Positions 26,278-34,713 of a stretch of 64,000 bases of DNA are shown in pieces. Made by a program: the position numbers and the translations under genes. The notes beneath the pieces were generated by a model. The model did not search any database, was not told where the DNA came from, and saw only the letters and a program-made list of their open reading frames with translations. The stretch is from NCBI GenBank assembly GCA_029881255.1, contig JAOUMY010000003.1, forward strand, positions 120,732 to 184,731, given 5' to 3'. The stretch is from Gammaproteobacteria bacterium. Its GTDB lineage: Bacteria; Pseudomonadota; Gammaproteobacteria; S012-40. Every line of letters begins with the position of its first letter. Within the stretch, counting starts at the first letter, position 1.

Positions 26278-28296
26278 TTATGACTTCTTTGGACCTGGCA
26301 AATTCTTCAACTGATTCTCGAGATAGGTTCCCGTCGTATTCAGCTGTGCTACCAATGCGTCCATCGTACTAAACTTTAATAAATAACGTTTCTCCAGGTC
26401 GGACAGCCTGGTTAGCAAGGTTGATCGATCACTGTTAATTGTATCAATCTGTTCATTGAATATCTGGCTGCGCGAGGCAATTATGCCATCCGAATCCAGA
26501 TAACTGTCGAGCAAATCATCCAATGCAGAGAACACACCGGTTATATTCTTTACTCGGTCGCTATAGGTTGCCGTCGCGCCGATATAGTCGACTTCCATAT
26601 CTTTAAAAAGGTTTCCAGTACCTGTAAGAGTACGCCCGCTACCAGTCGCACTTTCACCGCCTATGGTGCCTTGCACATTGGTGCCAGACTGTATGGCGGA
26701 AACCGCAAAACCCAGGTTCAAATACTGCAGTTGTGCGTCAGTAATTTCCACTGATGAGGTACTGCCCCATTCATTAGACGTTATGCTGAACTGACTGCTC
26801 ACAGCGTCAAAATTTACAGTGACAGATGACTTTTGGCTACTCGCCTGTAATGCACTATTTATTGCCGTTTGCAGTTGCGTTGCAATATCGGCTTCGGATA
26901 AACCGGCACCAATAATGTTATCTATCGTGATTTCCAGACCACCATCGACTCTCAACTTCAAAATATCCGAAGCTGTCATGGTATACGGACCAGCTGCCGC
27001 CACGCCCGAGGTATACGCACCATGGGTTGCCGCTGCGGTAATATCGATGGCGATGTATTCTGAAGAAATATTTGGCGGTGTATAACCGAACTCCAGATTA
27101 TTGGCCAGTTTGCCATCTTTCGTACCGGCAAGACCACCGGCAAAAAGATTCCGCACCTCATCCAGGTCTGACGACAACGCAGTAGACAACTTGGAGGAGT
27201 CTAAGCTAAGCGTTCCATCTTCGTTTGTGGTAATACCGACCGATGCAAACGAATTATAGGTCACACTCGGATCATAAAAACTGGAAACACTGGTATTCAA
27301 GACACCGCGAATTCGGCTTTCAATTCCACGCAACACCGAATCACCAATGAACATGCCCGACTCTTTGGATTCAGAATCGTAGTAAGTCAAATCTTTTAGC
27401 AAAGTGGACAACTCATTGAAGGCGTCGACAAAGCTTCCTACCTGTGTCGCCAGTGTTGCCGTGCTGGCGGAAATGCGTAGTGTCGATACGGTTCCTGATT
27501 CCGCTTTTTTAAGATTAAGCGTAACGCCTTCGATGGCACCAGAGATTGTATCGGTATCGCTACTAACGGTAACCCCGTCTATGATTGCAACAGCGTCTTG
27601 AGCTGCCAAGGATTCCGTCATGTGCTGCGTGCCAGTCGGATCATAAGTCAACATAGAGAGTCCGTTGGCATCCGTGTCATTACCATCCGAATCGCCACTC
27701 ACCGCGATGCGCATGCTATTTGCCGCGCCGCTCTCGGAATTCAAGGTTAACTGATATCCACTGCCATTATAGATAACACTAGCGGTAATGCCGATATCCG
27801 CATCGTTTATCGCATCTTTGATGCCATTCAATGTACCGTCAGTAATATTGATCGTTGCCTGGCGCGAAGCATCAGGTGTATAGGTCGGACCAGCGGTCAA
27901 TTCACCAAAATCTATGGTCAATGTACCGGTACCAACCACCGCGCTGGTATCAGCAACTTCGGCAGCCACCAGGCTCTGTGCCTGAGAAAGACTTTCCACC
28001 TGAATGGAGTGGGCGCCAATTGCCGCTTTGGTCGTTGCCGAGGCGGTAAAAAGTGTTTCATTGGTAGAGGTAGCGTTCAACTTGCTGTAAGAGGAGGCTA
28101 ATTTGAGGCTTAAATAAGATGACTGGAAACTGGACAAGGCACTCTTTACAGTTGCCATTGCACCGATCTTGGCCTGGAGTTGTGTCTCCTTTCTGTCCAG
28201 ACGCAACTGCTTGGCGCTGCCTTCGGCAGCAACCAATTGGCCTACAAGTCCTTGAATATCAAGACCTGAGCCTACGCCTAATGACGAAATTGCCAT
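26278..28296 (-). CDS. fliD: Flagellar hook-associated protein 2 (filament cap)
   Basis: A 672-residue FliD, which forms the pentameric cap that folds flagellin at the filament tip. The N-terminus S-S-L-G-V-G-S-G-L-D-I-Q-G-L-V (residues ~4-18) is the family signature. The C-terminal I-N-S-D-R-S-T-L-L-T-R-L-S-D-L-E-K-R-Y coiled coil and M-D-A-L-V-A-Q-L-N form the D0 end. It is longer than the ~470 residues of enteric FliD, the extra length lying in the central exposed domains. A strong GAGGAG precedes the ATG. The sigma-54-like promoter at 28392-28407 suggests fliDST is its own unit. Confidence 0.93.
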   Translation of the reverse strand: MAISSLGVGSGLDIQGLVGQLVAAEGSAKQLRLDRKETQLQAKIGAMATVKSALSSFQSSYLSLKLASSYSKLNATSTNETLFTASATTKAAIGAHSIQVESLSQAQSLVAAEVADTSAVVGTGTLTIDFGELTAGPTYTPDASRQATINITDGTLNGIKDAINDADIGITASVIYNGSGYQLTLNSESGAANSMRIAVSGDSDGNDTDANGLSMLTYDPTGTQHMTESLAAQDAVAIIDGVTVSSDTDTISGAIEGVTLNLKKAESGTVSTLRISASTATLATQVGSFVDAFNELSTLLKDLTYYDSESKESGMFIGDSVLRGIESRIRGVLNTSVSSFYDPSVTYNSFASVGITTNEDGTLSLDSSKLSTALSSDLDEVRNLFAGGLAGTKDGKLANNLEFGYTPPNISSEYIAIDITAAATHGAYTSGVAAAGPYTMTASDILKLRVDGGLEITIDNIIGAGLSEADIATQLQTAINSALQASSQKSSVTVNFDAVSSQFSITSNEWGSTSSVEITDAQLQYLNLGFAVSAIQSGTNVQGTIGGESATGSGRTLTGTGNLFKDMEVDYIGATATYSDRVKNITGVFSALDDLLDSYLDSDGIIASRSQIFNEQIDTINSDRSTLLTRLSDLEKRYLLKFSTMDALVAQLNTTGTYLENQLKNLPGPKKS

Positions 28297-28391
28297 AATA
28301 GTTCTCCTCTACCTTCTCAGTATCGGCCATGGCCGTACCAAGATTGAGAAATTCATGACGACACTGCGAATAGTGTCCTCTACCAGAAATT

Positions 28392-28407
28392 TGCAAGTGA
28401 TATGCCA
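28392..28407 (-). promoter_or_regulatory. Candidate sigma-54 promoter for fliDST
   Basis: On the minus strand the site reads TGGCATA-TCAC-TTGCA, matching the RpoN consensus TGGCACG-N4-TTGCW at both the GG (-24) and GC (-12) doublets. It lies directly after the flaG stop and ~96 bases before the fliD start. Confidence 0.7.
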
Positions 28408-28408
28408 A

Positions 28409-28819
28409 TCAAGCCTTGGTATCGAAGATCACGCCCTGTGCGCTTTGCAGGCGCTTGGCGATTTCCAACATTTCTTCTGATGGAATCTGGCGCAACACTT
28501 TTTGCGTCGCTGCGTCTTTGATCGTCACTACGGTTCTGCCGGTATCAGAATCAATCTGAAACTGCAGTTCGCGATCCAGGTTTTGTGTGTGGCTCTTTAT
28601 TGCTTCAACTGCCTTTGCAATATCGTCCTGACGTGCCGGAGAAACGTTGGCTTGCGCAGGTGTTTCCTGTGCCGACTTGGCAGCCGCTTGCGTTTCTGTT
28701 TGGCGAGTTGAGGCAAGGGCATCAGCATGCTCTACTTCAGACGCTGTATTTGTAGCCTGCCCCCGGGTTTGAGGTGTATCAAACTGGGCCGGTAATCGCT
28801 TAATGTCTTGTATATCCAT
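28409..28819 (-). CDS. flaG: Flagellar protein FlaG
   Basis: A 136-residue FlaG-family protein found next to flagellin and fliD in polar flagellates, where it influences filament length. The N-terminal ~75 residues are low-complexity Ala/Gln/Thr. The conserved C-terminus contains L-Q-F-Q-I-D-S-D-T-G-R-T-V-V-T-I-K-D and V-L-R-Q-I-P-S-E-E-M-L-E-I. The start at 28819 is preferred because AGGTG lies six bases upstream; the in-frame ATG at 28837 has no ribosome-binding site. It follows flagellin 1 by 58 bases across a GC-rich hairpin, so it is probably read through from the flagellin promoter. Confidence 0.88.
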   Translation of the reverse strand: MDIQDIKRLPAQFDTPQTRGQATNTASEVEHADALASTRQTETQAAAKSAQETPAQANVSPARQDDIAKAVEAIKSHTQNLDRELQFQIDSDTGRTVVTIKDAATQKVLRQIPSEEMLEIAKRLQSAQGVIFDTKA

Positions 28820-28850
28820 TACGATCACCTCTCTCATCTTGAAAGGAGTT

Positions 28851-28870
28851 GGGGCGGCGCGAGCCGCCCC
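28851..28870 (-). promoter_or_regulatory. GC-rich hairpin between flagellin 1 and flaG
   Basis: A perfect 8-bp stem (GGGGCGGC / GCCGCCCC) with a 4-base loop, directly after the flagellin stop. No U-run follows on the minus strand, so it is not a standard terminator. Partial attenuation or protection of the flagellin mRNA 3' end is plausible. Confidence 0.55.
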
Positions 28871-28877
28871 TCACCTG

Positions 28878-30350
28878 TTAACTCAAAAGACTCAACACGT
28901 TTTGCGGAATTGCATTGGCTTGCGCCAACATCGCAACACCCGCTTGCTGCAAGATCTGGTTACGTGTCAACTCAGCTGTTTCGATAGCAAAGTCGGCATC
29001 GCGTATCCGTGATCGTGCGGCACTGAGGTTTTCTACATTGGTTTCGAGGTTACGTATCGTAGACTCAAAACGACTTTGTAGAGCACCAAAACGTGCACGC
29101 TGGCTACTGACTTGCGCCAGCGCAGCATCCACGACAGATAGCGCTAGATTACTGCCCGTTACCGTGCTGATATCTAGATCCGCTACCTTTTGCAAGGTAG
29201 AAGCTTCTGTCGAGTTGTTAAGTGCATGGCTGGTATTGGAATCCGTGATGGAGAATGATTTCTCTGCATCAAAGAAAACCTCACCACTACCAACCGCCGT
29301 CGACGCTGTACCATCATTACTCAATACGGTCGAAGACGCTTCCGCAGTTCCTTGCACACCAGCACCACCTGTTACGGTAACCGTACCGGAATTGGTGTAA
29401 GTCGTGTCGCTGACTACAACGTTTTCACCTTGATAATGCGTTAAGGTGATACCTGTGCCATCGTCTTTGACCTTGGCAACGACACCGGTCTTGGACTGGT
29501 AGTCGTTAAATGCTTGTACCGCGGCAGACAGAGACTCGGTCCCTGTAGCGGCGGAAAGGTCGAAGCTGATAGTCGAGGCGGTTGCATTGTCACCATTGAC
29601 AGTCAACTGATAAGTACCGGAACTGGAGAAAGCCAGATCGATTTCCGTTACGGCAGTAGCTTTAACACCGGTAGACTCACTAACCAGATTAACTGATTCT
29701 GCGATGTCTGCAGCGTTATCAGTCGAGACGTAGGAAACGGCTTTGGTCCCTTCCGAACCGACGACAGTGAGTGTTCCAGCGGCGGTAAAACGATCCACAC
29801 CTTGCGCTACATGGTTGTTCTGACCATAAATACGATAATCACCGTATTTATCAGTCTTGAAGTTTCCAGTGGTGGCGACAATGGTCTGATTGGCATTGGC
29901 ACCGATTTGAAACAGTGCGGTACCGAAAGAGCCGTCAAGTATCTTCTGACCATTAAACTCTGTGGTCTTGGCGATACGGTTAAGTTCTGCTGTTAGCTGA
30001 CCAACCTCCAGTTGCAGTGCCTTGCGGTCACCTGATGAGTTGGTTGCATTGATGGACTGGACTGCAAGCTCGCGAACACGCTGCAGGATGGTACTAGCCT
30101 CCTGCAGGGCGCCTTCTGCGACCTGAGCCAGAGAGATACCATCGTTTGCGTTTCGAGTAGCAACAGATAGACCGCGGACCTGGGCGGTAAACCGCTCAGA
30201 TATCGCGAGACCAGCGGCATCGTCTCGAGCGCTGTTGATGCGCAATCCAGACGATAGCCTTTGCAATGACGTACTTAATGAGCCTTGAGAACGGTTTAGG
30301 TTCTTCTGCGCATTAAGTGCCATCACATTGGTATTAATTATTTGTGGCAT
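28878..30350 (-). CDS. fliC: Flagellin 1
   Basis: A 490-residue flagellin. The N-terminal D0/D1 ([14 protein letters not shown], then [14 protein letters not shown]) and the C-terminal half ([22 protein letters not shown]) are classic. The central ~200 residues are Ser/Thr-rich, the usual place for O-linked glycans. It is very similar in protein sequence to flagellin 2, including the central domain, whereas synonymous positions differ widely. GAGG precedes the ATG. A sigma-28-like promoter and a 5' leader hairpin lie upstream. Confidence 0.95.
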   Translation of the reverse strand: MPQIINTNVMALNAQKNLNRSQGSLSTSLQRLSSGLRINSARDDAAGLAISERFTAQVRGLSVATRNANDGISLAQVAEGALQEASTILQRVRELAVQSINATNSSGDRKALQLEVGQLTAELNRIAKTTEFNGQKILDGSFGTALFQIGANANQTIVATTGNFKTDKYGDYRIYGQNNHVAQGVDRFTAAGTLTVVGSEGTKAVSYVSTDNAADIAESVNLVSESTGVKATAVTEIDLAFSSSGTYQLTVNGDNATASTISFDLSAATGTESLSAAVQAFNDYQSKTGVVAKVKDDGTGITLTHYQGENVVVSDTTYTNSGTVTVTGGAGVQGTAEASSTVLSNDGTASTAVGSGEVFFDAEKSFSITDSNTSHALNNSTEASTLQKVADLDISTVTGSNLALSVVDAALAQVSSQRARFGALQSRFESTIRNLETNVENLSAARSRIRDADFAIETAELTRNQILQQAGVAMLAQANAIPQNVLSLLS

Positions 30351-30433
30351 GACGCTATCCTCAAATTATATTCATACCTCGAAAACTTCCTCCCTATAAA
30401 TAGGAAGAATCCGAGCCCCGTAGGGTAAACTTC

Positions 30434-30467
30434 AGCGGATATACCTCTACTACCGGTATTCACCGCT
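30434..30467 (-). promoter_or_regulatory. 5' leader hairpin of flagellin 1 mRNA
   Basis: Outer arms AGCGG/CCGCT and inner arms ATACC/GGTAT form a stem just downstream of the predicted sigma-28 start. Flagellin 2 has the same outer arms but inner arms ATATCTC/GAGATAT at 32643-32676, so the pairing is conserved through compensating changes. Likely an mRNA stability or translation element. Confidence 0.6.
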
Positions 30468-30478
30468 CCCTGTCTTGG

Positions 30479-30505
30479 TTTTCGGCCTTTAACTGCAGCG
30501 ATTGA
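30479..30505 (-). promoter_or_regulatory. Candidate sigma-28 (FliA) promoter for flagellin 1
   Basis: On the minus strand, TCAATCGC, 11 bases, then GCCGAAAA. The -10 is close to the FliA consensus GCCGATAA. The -35 keeps only the T-x-A-A part of TAAAGTTT but shares TCAA with the flagellin 2 promoter. Predicted transcript start is ~120 bases before the ATG. Confidence 0.6.
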
Positions 30506-30766
30506 GCGAAAAAAGGTAAAATATGACACGCGTCACACATTAATATTTCTCTTTAATACATATAGTTACACTTATTTTTTAATATCTATTATTAGTATTG
30601 GTCGTAGAGTTTTTCCAGGTTTTCGCGCCCGAACTAACACCGTTTTTTTCTTTTATTTCAATAGATTAAAGTTTCCAGGCATATTCTTGGGTATTGATGG
30701 TTTTTCTAGGGGGCAAATTCTTTCCTTGGGGTTTTTGTTGGATTTTTAAGTGCCGGAGTTGTCGCA

Positions 30767-30962
30767 AAGTGTACGGGTTAAGGTCTCCAGCTTGCCTTTC
30801 GCGCTGTGTCAGGTGTTCTGAGGGTGATGTCTCGCAAAACACGCTGTAAATACGTCCATGTACGCTCGACGGCCGCGTCCATGCGGCCGACGGTTTTGCG
30901 AGACATCACCCTCAGAACACCTTCCTTGCGCAGTCAAGCTGGAGACCTTAACCCGTACACTT
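30767..30962. repeat. ~196-bp inverted-repeat (MITE-like) element between flagellins 1 and 2
   Basis: Two pairs of perfect inverted arms are nested. The outer pair is 28 bp (30767-30794 with 30935-30962) and the inner pair 30 bp (30811-30840 with 30893-30922). They are separated by short unpaired stretches. The central loop holds a further 7-bp stem, CGGCCGC/GCGGCCG (30870-30876 with 30883-30889). There is no open reading frame of note. An imperfect direct repeat GTGCCG(G)AG flanks it (30750-30758 and 30973-30980). The element occupies most of the otherwise empty gap 30351-31096 apart from the flagellin 1 promoter region and the flagellin 2 terminator. It could fold into a large cruciform or RNA hairpin. 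Confidence 0.85.
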
Positions 30963-31048
30963 CGCTCTTTACGTGCCGAGATTAATGCAGCTAATTGATT
31001 TGCTAGCTAACACAAATCGAGCACTGATAAATCTATTTCAGAAAGACG

Positions 31049-31075
31049 AAAAAAAGGCGGCCCTCAGGCCGCCTT
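31049..31075 (-). terminator. Rho-independent terminator of flagellin 2
   Basis: A perfect 9-bp stem (AAGGCGGCC / GGCCGCCTT) with a 4-base loop, followed on the minus strand by a seven-base U-run, 22 bases after the flagellin 2 stop. Confidence 0.9.
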
Positions 31076-31096
31076 GCAGTTTTGGAAACGCTATTT

Positions 31097-32572
31097 TTAT
31101 CCTAGTAGACTCAATACGTTCTGAGGTATTGCATTGGCCTGGGCCAACATCGCGGTACCAGCTTGCTGTAGGATCTGGTTGCGCGTCAGCTCGGCGGTCT
31201 CGACTGCGAAGTCCGCGTCTCTGATACGAGAACGTGCAGCACTCAGGTTTTCTATGCTGGTTTCAAGGTTACGAATCGTAGATTCGAAACGACTTTGAAG
31301 AGCACCGAAACGTGCGCGCTGATTACTGACCTGTGCCAGTGCCGCGTCGACGATATACATCGCTGTGTTACTTCCTGTAACGGTACTGATGTCGAGATCA
31401 GCAACTTTCAACAATGAAGAAGCCTCTGTCGAGTTATTCAAGGCATGGCTGGTGTTGGAGTCTGTGATCGAGAATGACTTCTCAGCATCAAAGAAAATCT
31501 CACCGCTGCCAACTACGGAAGAGGCCGTACCTTCATTCGTCAATACCGATGTAGACGCCTCAGCAGTACCTTGAACACCTGCACCGCCGGTTAAGGTCAC
31601 CGTACCTGAATTGGTATATGTGGTGTCACTTACCTGGATATTTTCACCCTGGTAATGCGTCAAGGTGATACCCGATCCGTCTTCCTTCACCTTGGCTACA
31701 ACGCCAGTCTTGGACTGATAGTCGTTAAATGCCTGTACCGCAGAAGACAGGGACTCGATACCCGTATCTGAGTCAAGACTAAAACTGATCGTGACCGCAG
31801 ATGTAGTGTTATCACCATTCAGGGTTAACTGATATGTACCCGAGGATGAGAACACCATGTCGATTTCGGTTAATGCAGTTGCCTTAACCCCTGTGCCTTC
31901 ACTAACCAGGTTAACAGACTCTGCAATATCAGCGGCGTTGTCAGTAGTCTGGTAGTTAACCGTTTTGGTACCCTCAGATCCAACAATCGTCAAAGTACCA
32001 GCAGCGGTAAAACGATCCGCACCTTGCGCTACGTGGTTATTCTGACCATAAATACGGTAATCACCATATTTGTCTGTCTTAAAGTTACCGGTTGTTGCCA
32101 CGATGGTCTGATTGGCGTTCGCGCCGATCTGGAACAGTGCTGTTCCAAATGTTCCGTCCAGGATCTTCTGACCATTAAATTCCGTTGTCTTGGCAATACG
32201 ATTCAATTCTGCAGTGAGCTGTCCTACTTCCAGTTGTAGTGCCTTACGGTCACCGGCAGAGTTAGTGGCGTTGGCTGACTGTACTGCCAGCTCACGCACA
32301 CGCTGAAGAATCAAGCCTGCTTCCTGCAGTGCACCTTCTGCCACCTGGGCCAAAGAGATACCGTCGTTCGCGTTACGAGCCGCTACCGTCAGACCACGAA
32401 CCTGAGAAGTAAAACGCTCAGAGATCGCAAGACCAGCGGCATCGTCTTTGGCGGAGTTGATACGTAGACCAGATGACAGTCGTTGGAGAGATGTCGCTAG
32501 ACCACTCTGAGAACGGTTTAAGTTCTTCTGAGCGTTCAATGACATTACATTGGTATTAATAATTTGAGGCAT
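31097..32572 (-). CDS. fliC: Flagellin 2
   Basis: A 491-residue flagellin paralogous to flagellin 1. The D0/D1 ends ([14 protein letters not shown] at the start; N-V-L-S-L-L-G at the end) and the central Ser/Thr-rich region can be aligned throughout with few gaps. Codon choice differs at many third positions, indicating an old duplication held by purifying selection. GAGGG lies eight bases before the ATG. It is a single-gene unit with its own sigma-28-like promoter and strong terminator, and is divergent from the TPR/GT9-like gene at 32926. Confidence 0.95.
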   Translation of the reverse strand: MPQIINTNVMSLNAQKNLNRSQSGLATSLQRLSSGLRINSAKDDAAGLAISERFTSQVRGLTVAARNANDGISLAQVAEGALQEAGLILQRVRELAVQSANATNSAGDRKALQLEVGQLTAELNRIAKTTEFNGQKILDGTFGTALFQIGANANQTIVATTGNFKTDKYGDYRIYGQNNHVAQGADRFTAAGTLTIVGSEGTKTVNYQTTDNAADIAESVNLVSEGTGVKATALTEIDMVFSSSGTYQLTLNGDNTTSAVTISFSLDSDTGIESLSSAVQAFNDYQSKTGVVAKVKEDGSGITLTHYQGENIQVSDTTYTNSGTVTLTGGAGVQGTAEASTSVLTNEGTASSVVGSGEIFFDAEKSFSITDSNTSHALNNSTEASSLLKVADLDISTVTGSNTAMYIVDAALAQVSNQRARFGALQSRFESTIRNLETSIENLSAARSRIRDADFAVETAELTRNQILQQAGTAMLAQANAIPQNVLSLLG

Positions 32573-32642
32573 GATATAGCCCTCTGTAATAGCCCCGATA
32601 ACAACAGGCGTAGATAGCCTACTGCTCGAGTAATATAGTCAC

Positions 32643-32676
32643 AGCGGATATATCTCTCCTGGAGATATTTACCGCT
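32643..32676 (-). promoter_or_regulatory. 5' leader hairpin of flagellin 2 mRNA
   Basis: AGCGG with CCGCT as outer arms and ATATCTC with GAGATAT as inner arms, immediately downstream of the sigma-28-like -10. It is the counterpart of the flagellin 1 leader hairpin at 30434-30467, with compensating base changes in the inner stem. Confidence 0.6.
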
Positions 32677-32686
32677 CCCACGCACT

Positions 32687-32713
32687 TTTTCGTCCACCCA
32701 CAACGAAACTTGA
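32687..32713 (-). promoter_or_regulatory. Candidate sigma-28 (FliA) promoter for flagellin 2
   Basis: TCAAGTTT, exactly 11 bases, then GACGAAAA on the minus strand, against the FliA consensus TAAAGTTT-N11-GCCGATAA. The predicted start lies ~110 bases before the flagellin 2 ATG. Confidence 0.7.
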
Positions 32714-32925
32714 GAGGTGTTTGGCACTTTTGGCAAAAATCTGCCGTCTGGCTTAAAAGGCAATCCCCTGTAATTCAAGCAGATAGCCACGTCTGTATAA
32801 CAACCGGCAAACGCTTGCCTGCTGACGCTTCCGCTGCCATATCAGCCACTTATGTACAAATTTCCAGCGCGTCCGGTCGGTATTTTGCACTCACCTGTGT
32901 TCACCACTTCAATCATTGGGACATC

Positions 32926-34713
32926 ATGTCTGCGCAATTGCTTCAGCAGGCCGCCAAGGCCTTTAACCAGGGACAGTACCAACAATGCGTATCCCTGTGC
33001 GCGAAAATGCTTAAGCAGCAACCGCGAAATGTAACAGCAATGATGCTCCTGGGTCTGGCAGAGTTCCGCCAGGGAAGAACGGAAGAAGGTATCGCGCATT
33101 TACGCAAAATTCTGACTCTCGACCCCGGTCATCTCGAAACACTTAACAACCTGGCCATTATTCTTGAGCAGACCGCTCAATATGATGAAGCGAAAAACTG
33201 CTATCAACGCGCAATCACGGCCCATCCGAAGGCGCTCATGTCCTACGCAAATTTCGGTGACTTGTTGCGCAAGACCGGCCAAACAGAAAAAGCCATTGAA
33301 GTGCTTGAGCAAGGCTTGCATGTAGATGAGCAACACTTTCCCTGTTTGAATTATCTGGCCTTGTGCTATGAACAACAGGGAAAACGAACACAGGCAATCG
33401 CAATCCTAAGCCGCATTACCAAAATCGATCCGAATAATGAAAGAGCCAATGCCAATTTAGGCAGTCTTTACTATCTCGACAAACAATATGAACAGGCACT
33501 CTCACCACTTAACGACGCGCTGAGAATAAACCCTACAAGTCTTTCTGCGCTAAACAGCCTCGCTGCCACACTCATTGATATGTCGCGACTCGAAGAAGCA
33601 TGGCCCTTCCTCGAACGCGCTATGGCTATTGCGCCGGAAGCGCCTGAGGTTTTAGACAACCTCGGCAAATGGTATCTATTCTCCGGTGAACTCGATCAGG
33701 CGCTGATTTATCTAAACCAGGCGAGCGAAAAAATGCCTGACAATTTAAAACCGGTTTGGCATCGTTCCTTTGTCTATTTATTAAAAGGTGACTATGCGCG
33801 AGGATGGGATGACTACTTCGCCGGATATACTTCCGGGGAACGGATGATACGCGCCTTTCCCTTTCCCGTCTGGCAGGGCGAATCACTACACGAAAAGACG
33901 ATACTCATACACGCAGAGCAAGGTATTGGTGATGAAATCATGTTCGCCTCATGCCTGCCAGATGTCATTGCGGTTGCAGGACACGTCATTATTGAGTGTG
34001 ATTCGCGACTGGGCGAATTGTACCAACGCGCTTTTCCAGGCGCCGAAATCATAAGTGGCCCACGCAGCGAAAACTTTGCGCAGCTATCACGCTTAACCAG
34101 TATCGATTACCACTTGCCTTGTGGGTGTCTGCCACGCCTGCTCCGACGTGATATCTCCAATTTTCCCGGCACGCCATTTCTTCGCGCCGACGAGGAAAAA
34201 ATCCTGCGTTGGCGCAAGCGCTATCAGGACATAGGCGAGAATCTTAATGTCGGTATTTCCTGGCGCGCAGGAAAATTGAACAATCAGGAAAAACGCAGTA
34301 TCCATCTCGTCGATATGCTACCTCTGCTAAGCCTACCCGGCATCAGCTTTATCAATCTTCAATATGGTGATTGCCAGCAAGAAATTGCTGATTTACGTAA
34401 TCAATACGGCATCACCGTACACCACTGGCCGGACAGCGATCCCAAAAACGAACAAGATGATTTTGCCGCACAAATCAGCGCACTTGACGCCGTTTTATCG
34501 GTAAGTAACGCCACCGTTCATCTCGCCGGCGCGCTAGGCGTAAAAACATTCAATTTGCTACCCTATGTTCCGAGCTGGCGCTGGACGATGTACGGCGACA
34601 AAACACCCTGGTATGACTGTGTTGAACTATTGCGCCAGTCCTCAAACGAAGACTGGACCGAAGTACTGAGCAAGGCCACTGATCGACTACGGGCACTTGG
34701 CACGCATGGATGA
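32926..34713 (+). CDS. TPR protein with GT9-like C-terminal domain
   Basis: A 595-residue protein. The start at 32926 (M-S-A-Q-L-L-Q-Q-A) is chosen because GGGA lies just upstream and TPRs begin immediately; the longer frame from 32710 crosses the flagellin 2 promoter. About nine TPRs occupy residues ~1-290. The C-terminal part has I-L-I-H-A-E-Q-G-I-G-D-E-I-M-F-A, V-G-I-S-W-R-A-G and V-L-S-V-S-N-A-T-V-H-L-A-G-A, similar to the GT9 fold and to the proteins at 19.6 and 34.7 kb. It overlaps the next TPR gene by 8 bases, implying translational coupling. Divergence from flagellin 2 supports a flagellin-linked role. Confidence 0.75.
   Translation: MSAQLLQQAAKAFNQGQYQQCVSLCAKMLKQQPRNVTAMMLLGLAEFRQGRTEEGIAHLRKILTLDPGHLETLNNLAIILEQTAQYDEAKNCYQRAITAHPKALMSYANFGDLLRKTGQTEKAIEVLEQGLHVDEQHFPCLNYLALCYEQQGKRTQAIAILSRITKIDPNNERANANLGSLYYLDKQYEQALSPLNDALRINPTSLSALNSLAATLIDMSRLEEAWPFLERAMAIAPEAPEVLDNLGKWYLFSGELDQALIYLNQASEKMPDNLKPVWHRSFVYLLKGDYARGWDDYFAGYTSGERMIRAFPFPVWQGESLHEKTILIHAEQGIGDEIMFASCLPDVIAVAGHVIIECDSRLGELYQRAFPGAEIISGPRSENFAQLSRLTSIDYHLPCGCLPRLLRRDISNFPGTPFLRADEEKILRWRKRYQDIGENLNVGISWRAGKLNNQEKRSIHLVDMLPLLSLPGISFINLQYGDCQQEIADLRNQYGITVHHWPDSDPKNEQDDFAAQISALDAVLSVSNATVHLAGALGVKTFNLLPYVPSWRWTMYGDKTPWYDCVELLRQSSNEDWTEVLSKATDRLRALGTHG

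Noticed and set aside
30767-30962. CRISPR array
   Set aside because: The repeats are inverted, occur once each and have no regular spacers.
32710-32925. N-terminal extension of the TPR protein at 32926
   Set aside because: It would overlap the flagellin 2 sigma-28-like promoter, has no TPR character and has no ribosome-binding site.
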